From positions 1,116,001-1,180,000 of the forward strand of contig JAHRHY010000013.1 of NCBI GenBank assembly GCA_019671135.1: a stretch of DNA of 64,000 nucleotides, in the 5' to 3' direction. The position numbers and the translations under genes are program-made. This document shows positions 60,207-64,000 of the stretch, one piece after another (position 1 is the first letter of the stretch; every line of letters begins with the position of its first letter). Below the pieces are notes generated by a model, which saw nothing but the letters and a program-made list of their open reading frames with translations, did not search any database and was not told the origin of the DNA. Source of the stretch: Linnemannia hyalina (lineage: Eukaryota > Mortierellomycota > Mortierellomycetes > Mortierellales > Mortierellaceae).

Positions 60207-62137
60207 ATGCAACCATCAACGCGGGTCTTCAGAGTCGCCGAACTCGCATGGATCATTGCATCTCAGCTCGACAAAGAGGCTCTCACATGCCTCATGTTGA
60301 CCAGTCGTGGGATGCACGAAACGATCAAGCCATGGTTCTACCGCAACCTGGGGACATACAGCAACAAGACACCCAAAGGCTTGAATATCAATCTTTGCGA
60401 CTCTCCTGACGGGTTGAGAGCTTTGTCGAGGAACATACATTTTGTCAGGACCTGGGAGACCGATCTTTTCAGCCTTGTCTTTATCTCGCGCGCCACGGCT
60501 GCCATCAAACAATACCTCAACTACGACAGCAACGGCAGTACCAACAGCGGAAACGGCAGCGACATGGGACTCGGTGCATTTCCGGCGCCGCTTCTCTTGT
60601 TCCTGACGTGAACTAAAGGGTCTCACAGAAGAATAAGGTGCCCACCAATAACTCGTGATATCAGTTTCGATCCCCTTCGACTGATCCCCTTGCCGCCGAT
60701 GTTGTCATTATCGCGTCTCTCTCTGTCTCTACCAATGTTCTTCAAGAACAGCGAGGAAGACAAGAACCTCAACCACATCTTGCCAGGACACTCATGCGTT
60801 CTTGTTGCGATCGCCCGTGTCTGTGCGATCTTGAGCCGCCTTCCGCAACTCCGAGACCTGGCTCTCCACCGTGTCATGGTCAAGGACCCTCGCTGCCTCC
60901 AACTTCTTACGTCGACTCTTCTGAAGAAGACCACCTTGAGAAGACTGGAGCTCTATGCTGATATGCGAAAGGACAACCTAGACTCTGGACTCGCGCTGTT
61001 CTTTGGTTCTTCACCGCTGATCGAGAAGCTAAGGGTCGAATTTGTTGACTACTTTGACGACTGTGATACGGAGGACGACGACAATGATACACCAATCGAA
61101 GATCCTGGCGATAATATTTCTGTGAATGCGATTCAGACTGTGGCGACAAGGGCACCATCTTGCAGAACAATGCCGTTGGTAATCTCCGAGAGCTGATTAT
61201 TATTGAGGGGTGGCTGGATAATGCGACACCTGAGGAGGTTCTGTCGGTGTTCGAGAGTTGCCCGGCACTGGAGAAGCTGGAGTTGAACTGGGTCCATTTT
61301 CCAGTTGGAGTGGATGGGGCTGACATTGGGAGGATATGTCCCAACCTCCGTGATTTCACGTGCGTTGGGTGGGACGATAGACGGTTCGACGAGGTTGGGC
61401 CGTTGGGAATTGTGGAGACGTTGCCGGGCAATTGCCTAGAGATACTGGATTACTCTGGAGGGGGCCGCTGCGTGGATGACGTTGTGGTAGGACGGACATT
61501 TTTGCGACACTCGTGTTCTCTTCGACAACTCAAACTATACTTCCCGATCACCAGCGCGGCTATGCAGATGATTTTGGCGGCTTGTGGGGTCCTTGAGGAG
61601 CTTATTATGGATGGTTCTTCTATTGTATTGAGTGATGCCGTTGCGTTTCCTTGGGCTAGTTCCAGATTGACTCGTTTAACACTGGACCTCAACATCGCTC
61701 TGCCCTCGGCGCCATAAGCCCAATACACGCCATTCTATCTCCAAACACCGCCTGCGGCACCATCAGCGGACGAGAACAGGATCTTTGCACAACTCGATGT
61801 CTTTTATCGACAAATCGGAAAACAGGCAGGTCTGAAGTAGCTCAGTCTGGGCAGGGCAACATACGGCGGGGACGGGCTAAAACCACGAATGCCGGGGATG
61901 CTGCGGTTGACCGGCGGGAGCAGCAGCTGTGGAGGAATGGATCTACCCGGGTTTCTGGACCTCCTGGCCGGGTTGAAGTATCTCGAGGTACTTGGAAGAG
62001 GAGCGAGTTATTCAGAGACGGCGGATGGAAATATACATGCGGATACCATGGAGGCCGACTGGATCCGGACTCATTGGCCCTTGCTTCGGAAGACGAACTT
62101 TTTTTTTGTGTACGAAGAGACCATCGGCGACCTGTGA
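60207..62137 (+). pseudogene. Decayed tandem copy of the F-box-like/LRR gene
   Basis: Aligns end to end with the protein of 57710-59707: VFRVAELAWIIASQLDKEAL, then INLCDSPDGLRALSRNIHFV, later LRELIIIEGWLDNATPEE, and WIRTHWPLLRKTNF at the end. Breaks: an in-frame TGA at 60609-60611 where the intact gene has Trp (FLTW); a frameshift at about 61145-61165; TAA at 61715-61717; TAG at 61838-61840. The frame then runs to the homologous end at 62137. Several short deletions, such as after LPSAP, also separate the copies. The first 134 codons could still give a truncated F-box-like peptide. Called a pseudogene because the breaks are many and independent. Confidence 0.9.
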
Positions 62138-62330
62138 TCTGTCCCCGCGCCACCTTCCTCCCTCTTTTTTTTGTTGCTTCGTTCATTCGTAATACTAATA
62201 CAAGAAAACTTCACATTCGACTGCTGTCAGAATCAACACAAGTTCGATCTGGTGGCACGAACAAACATTCTCAAGAGCACTTTACGATTTTGCATTGTTC
62301 TTTCTTGTATGTGTCTATGAATGTATGTAT

Positions 62331-63897
62331 CTATCGTCCACCGCGCTCAGAGAGCTTCTGCACAATCTCCAGCAAAGTCTTGACTTCTGCCTCGGTGGCA
62401 GGTCCATGTGCGCCCCACCTGATTTTACAGTTGCTGTCAACCAGGAACACATATCCCAGGTACGAGTTCTGCATGCTCAATGGGTCCTTCAAATGCTTGA
62501 TCGACTTGTAATGCAGCATGTAGTTTTCCTATGAGAAAAAAAAATAACAAGATTGAAAAAAAAAGGGGTTGAGGTGATAAGTTTGAGGGGTCCTTGTTTT
62601 TGTCGTCCTTGCAGTTTTGTCCCAAAAGTGATTCATGACACAAAGATCGAGTGTCAATAGAGACTTACATGACGCTCCTCTGGGATGGTTTTTTTCACAA
62701 AGGGAACCATCATCCTGACCAATCCTGCCTTCAACGGATTCTCCTGAATATTAAGCTATCAAATTTCAAGGAACCACAAAGGATTAAGTAAAGCATCAAC
62801 ACGGATCTGCCCATTTTCTTGTGTACATTCCATCCCTGCCCTCCCTAATCTTTTTTTACCTCGACCAACTGGACTTTACTGTTGTTAGCTACAGTCATGG
62901 GCCACCGCTTCAAGAACGGGGTCATATACGACTCTGTATGCTCCTCTCCGAACCGGGTTCCCGAAATCGCCATCAAACTGATCTTCCCCCTCAACAAGTC
63001 CACCAATTCCACGGGTTCTGAAGTCTTTAGCGATGTTCCAATGATATTAGGCATATAGAGCGCTTTCTACAAGGTTGATGTGAGAAGAAAAACAAAAACG
63101 AGTTTGGATTTTTTTTTTTTTGTAGCTCAGGTATCGAATCAATTGAGCAAAAGAAAGTCGTGTTGGAGGGTTATTGAAGGGGCTCTTCTGCTTTTTGCTT
63201 ACATCGGCGTTGATCATGTTGGAGGTCGCCTTCCAGAGTTTAGATCCCGTCTTTGACAACTCGCTGAATTCCGCAAAGTATCCCGACTGGAAATCATGCA
63301 ACCTACACCCAATCCAAAACCACACATAAAAAAAGTCAATGTGAGTACATTTTCAATAACTACAAAAGCAAAAGCAAAAAAACAACAACAACAACAACAA
63401 CCCACTTACAGCTCCTTGCGCTTCTCCAGGTTCTTCTTCTCATCCGTCCAATCATGAACCTTATTCTTAACCCCTTCCTTAGCCTTCGAAAACGGCGACC
63501 GACGACCATTGTTGGCCTGGGCCTGCGCAATCGATTTAGTGCTCATGGGTTGTTCCGGCACTCCGAATCGGCCACCATACGGCGACAGTGGTAACTCCCT
63601 TGTCGCCAGTTCTCCTGCGCCGGAATTGTCAGCCTCGGATTTGTTGTTGGGTTGGTCCTGGAAGTGACGCGCGCTGGTGGAAAAGGTGTGTCTGGATCCT
63701 GATACTTGTGCTGCTGCTGCTACCGTTGACCTCCGAACGCCTGGTGTTGTAGTAAGAGCGATTCTCCGGATCGAGACGGCGGTGCATGCGGAAGTAACGG
63801 CTGCCGAGGGTCCAGTGTGAATCTGAGCAGCAGCAATTGTGGACGAGGTGCGGAGCAATGTCCTTGCGGCTGTGGTGGTTCCTGTAACAAACGACAT
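62331..63897 (-). CDS. ATP10: Mitochondrial ATP synthase assembly factor Atp10
   Basis: Five exons: 63897-63410, 63302-63203, 63066-62860, 62755-62669, 62528-62331; 359 aa. Atp10 is an inner-membrane-associated chaperone that assembles the Fo sector (subunit 6/a) of ATP synthase. The first 80 or so residues are an R/S/T/A-rich mitochondrial presequence (MSFVTGTTTAARTLLRTSS ... SRHTFSTSARHF). The conserved domain follows: DFQSGYFAEFSELSKTGSKL, then YMPNIIGTSL, VELVDLLRGKISLMAISGTR, NIQENPLKAGLVRMMVPFVK and the Atp10 C-terminal block SYLGYVFLVDSNCKIRWGAH. It ends EIVQKLSERGGR. The length is typical for fungal homologues (about 280-360). Convergent with the F-box-like pseudogene, 193 bases apart. 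Intron phases all close. Confidence 0.94.
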
Positions 63898-64000
63898 CTC
63901 CGTTCTGTTGGCGTTTTTTTTCCGTTGTGTGTGGTGAGAAATGAATTTTATAAAAAAAAAAGACGAATCCCCAAATGCGTCCCGGAATACGTTCTGATCA

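Overview
The window is nuclear DNA of a fungus. Short phase-consistent introns (GTAAGT/GTATGT donors, TAG/CAG acceptors), a Pol III tRNA gene, and recognisable eukaryotic proteins (symplekin, FAB1-type lipid kinase, NAT9, Atp10, an HSF-type factor) all fit. The early-diverging Mortierella/Mucor side of the fungi is my best guess, from multi-Myb regulators rich in S/Q/N/H, an F-box/leucine-rich family with a decaying tandem copy, and decayed family fragments. That placement is inference from style, not a search.

Layout. 1-4015: pyrimidine-rich leader with no convincing gene. 4016-8692 (+): large protein with four Myb/SANT-like repeats, one intron. 8693-21445: about 12.7 kb without a supportable gene, ending in a pyrimidine-rich leader with a very long CT microsatellite. 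21446-23008 (+): second Myb-like protein. 24232-24304 (+): tRNA-Glu(CTC). 25650-31977 (-): nine-exon FAB1-like phosphoinositide kinase without a FYVE finger. 32822-34481: graveyard of decayed gene fragments, including a direct repeat spaced 234 bp. 34675-39795 (+): nine-exon symplekin/Pta1. 39916-42324 (-): seven-repeat Myb-like protein with a mitochondrial-type N-terminus, convergent with symplekin and divergent from NAT9 (42639-44851, +, seven exons, one GC-AG intron). 44852-49586: no gene seen. 49759-50487 (+): small secreted LPMO-like copper protein behind a TATA box. 53159-55823 (+): HSF-type transcription factor. 56134-57275 (-): DsbA-like thioredoxin-fold protein. 57710-59707 (+): F-box-like/LRR protein, followed at 60207-62137 by its broken tandem copy. 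62331-63897 (-): Atp10, an assembly factor of mitochondrial ATP synthase.

The genes do not form one pathway. Two themes stand out. Five genes concern gene expression (three Myb-like, one HSF-type, symplekin), and two of the Myb-like genes sit behind kilobases of C/T-rich sequence. Two products are probably mitochondrial (Atp10 and, unexpectedly, the seven-repeat Myb protein).

Exon structures were built by hand from splice consensus, reading phase and family alignment. Every spliced CDS given here sums to a multiple of three. No database search was possible.
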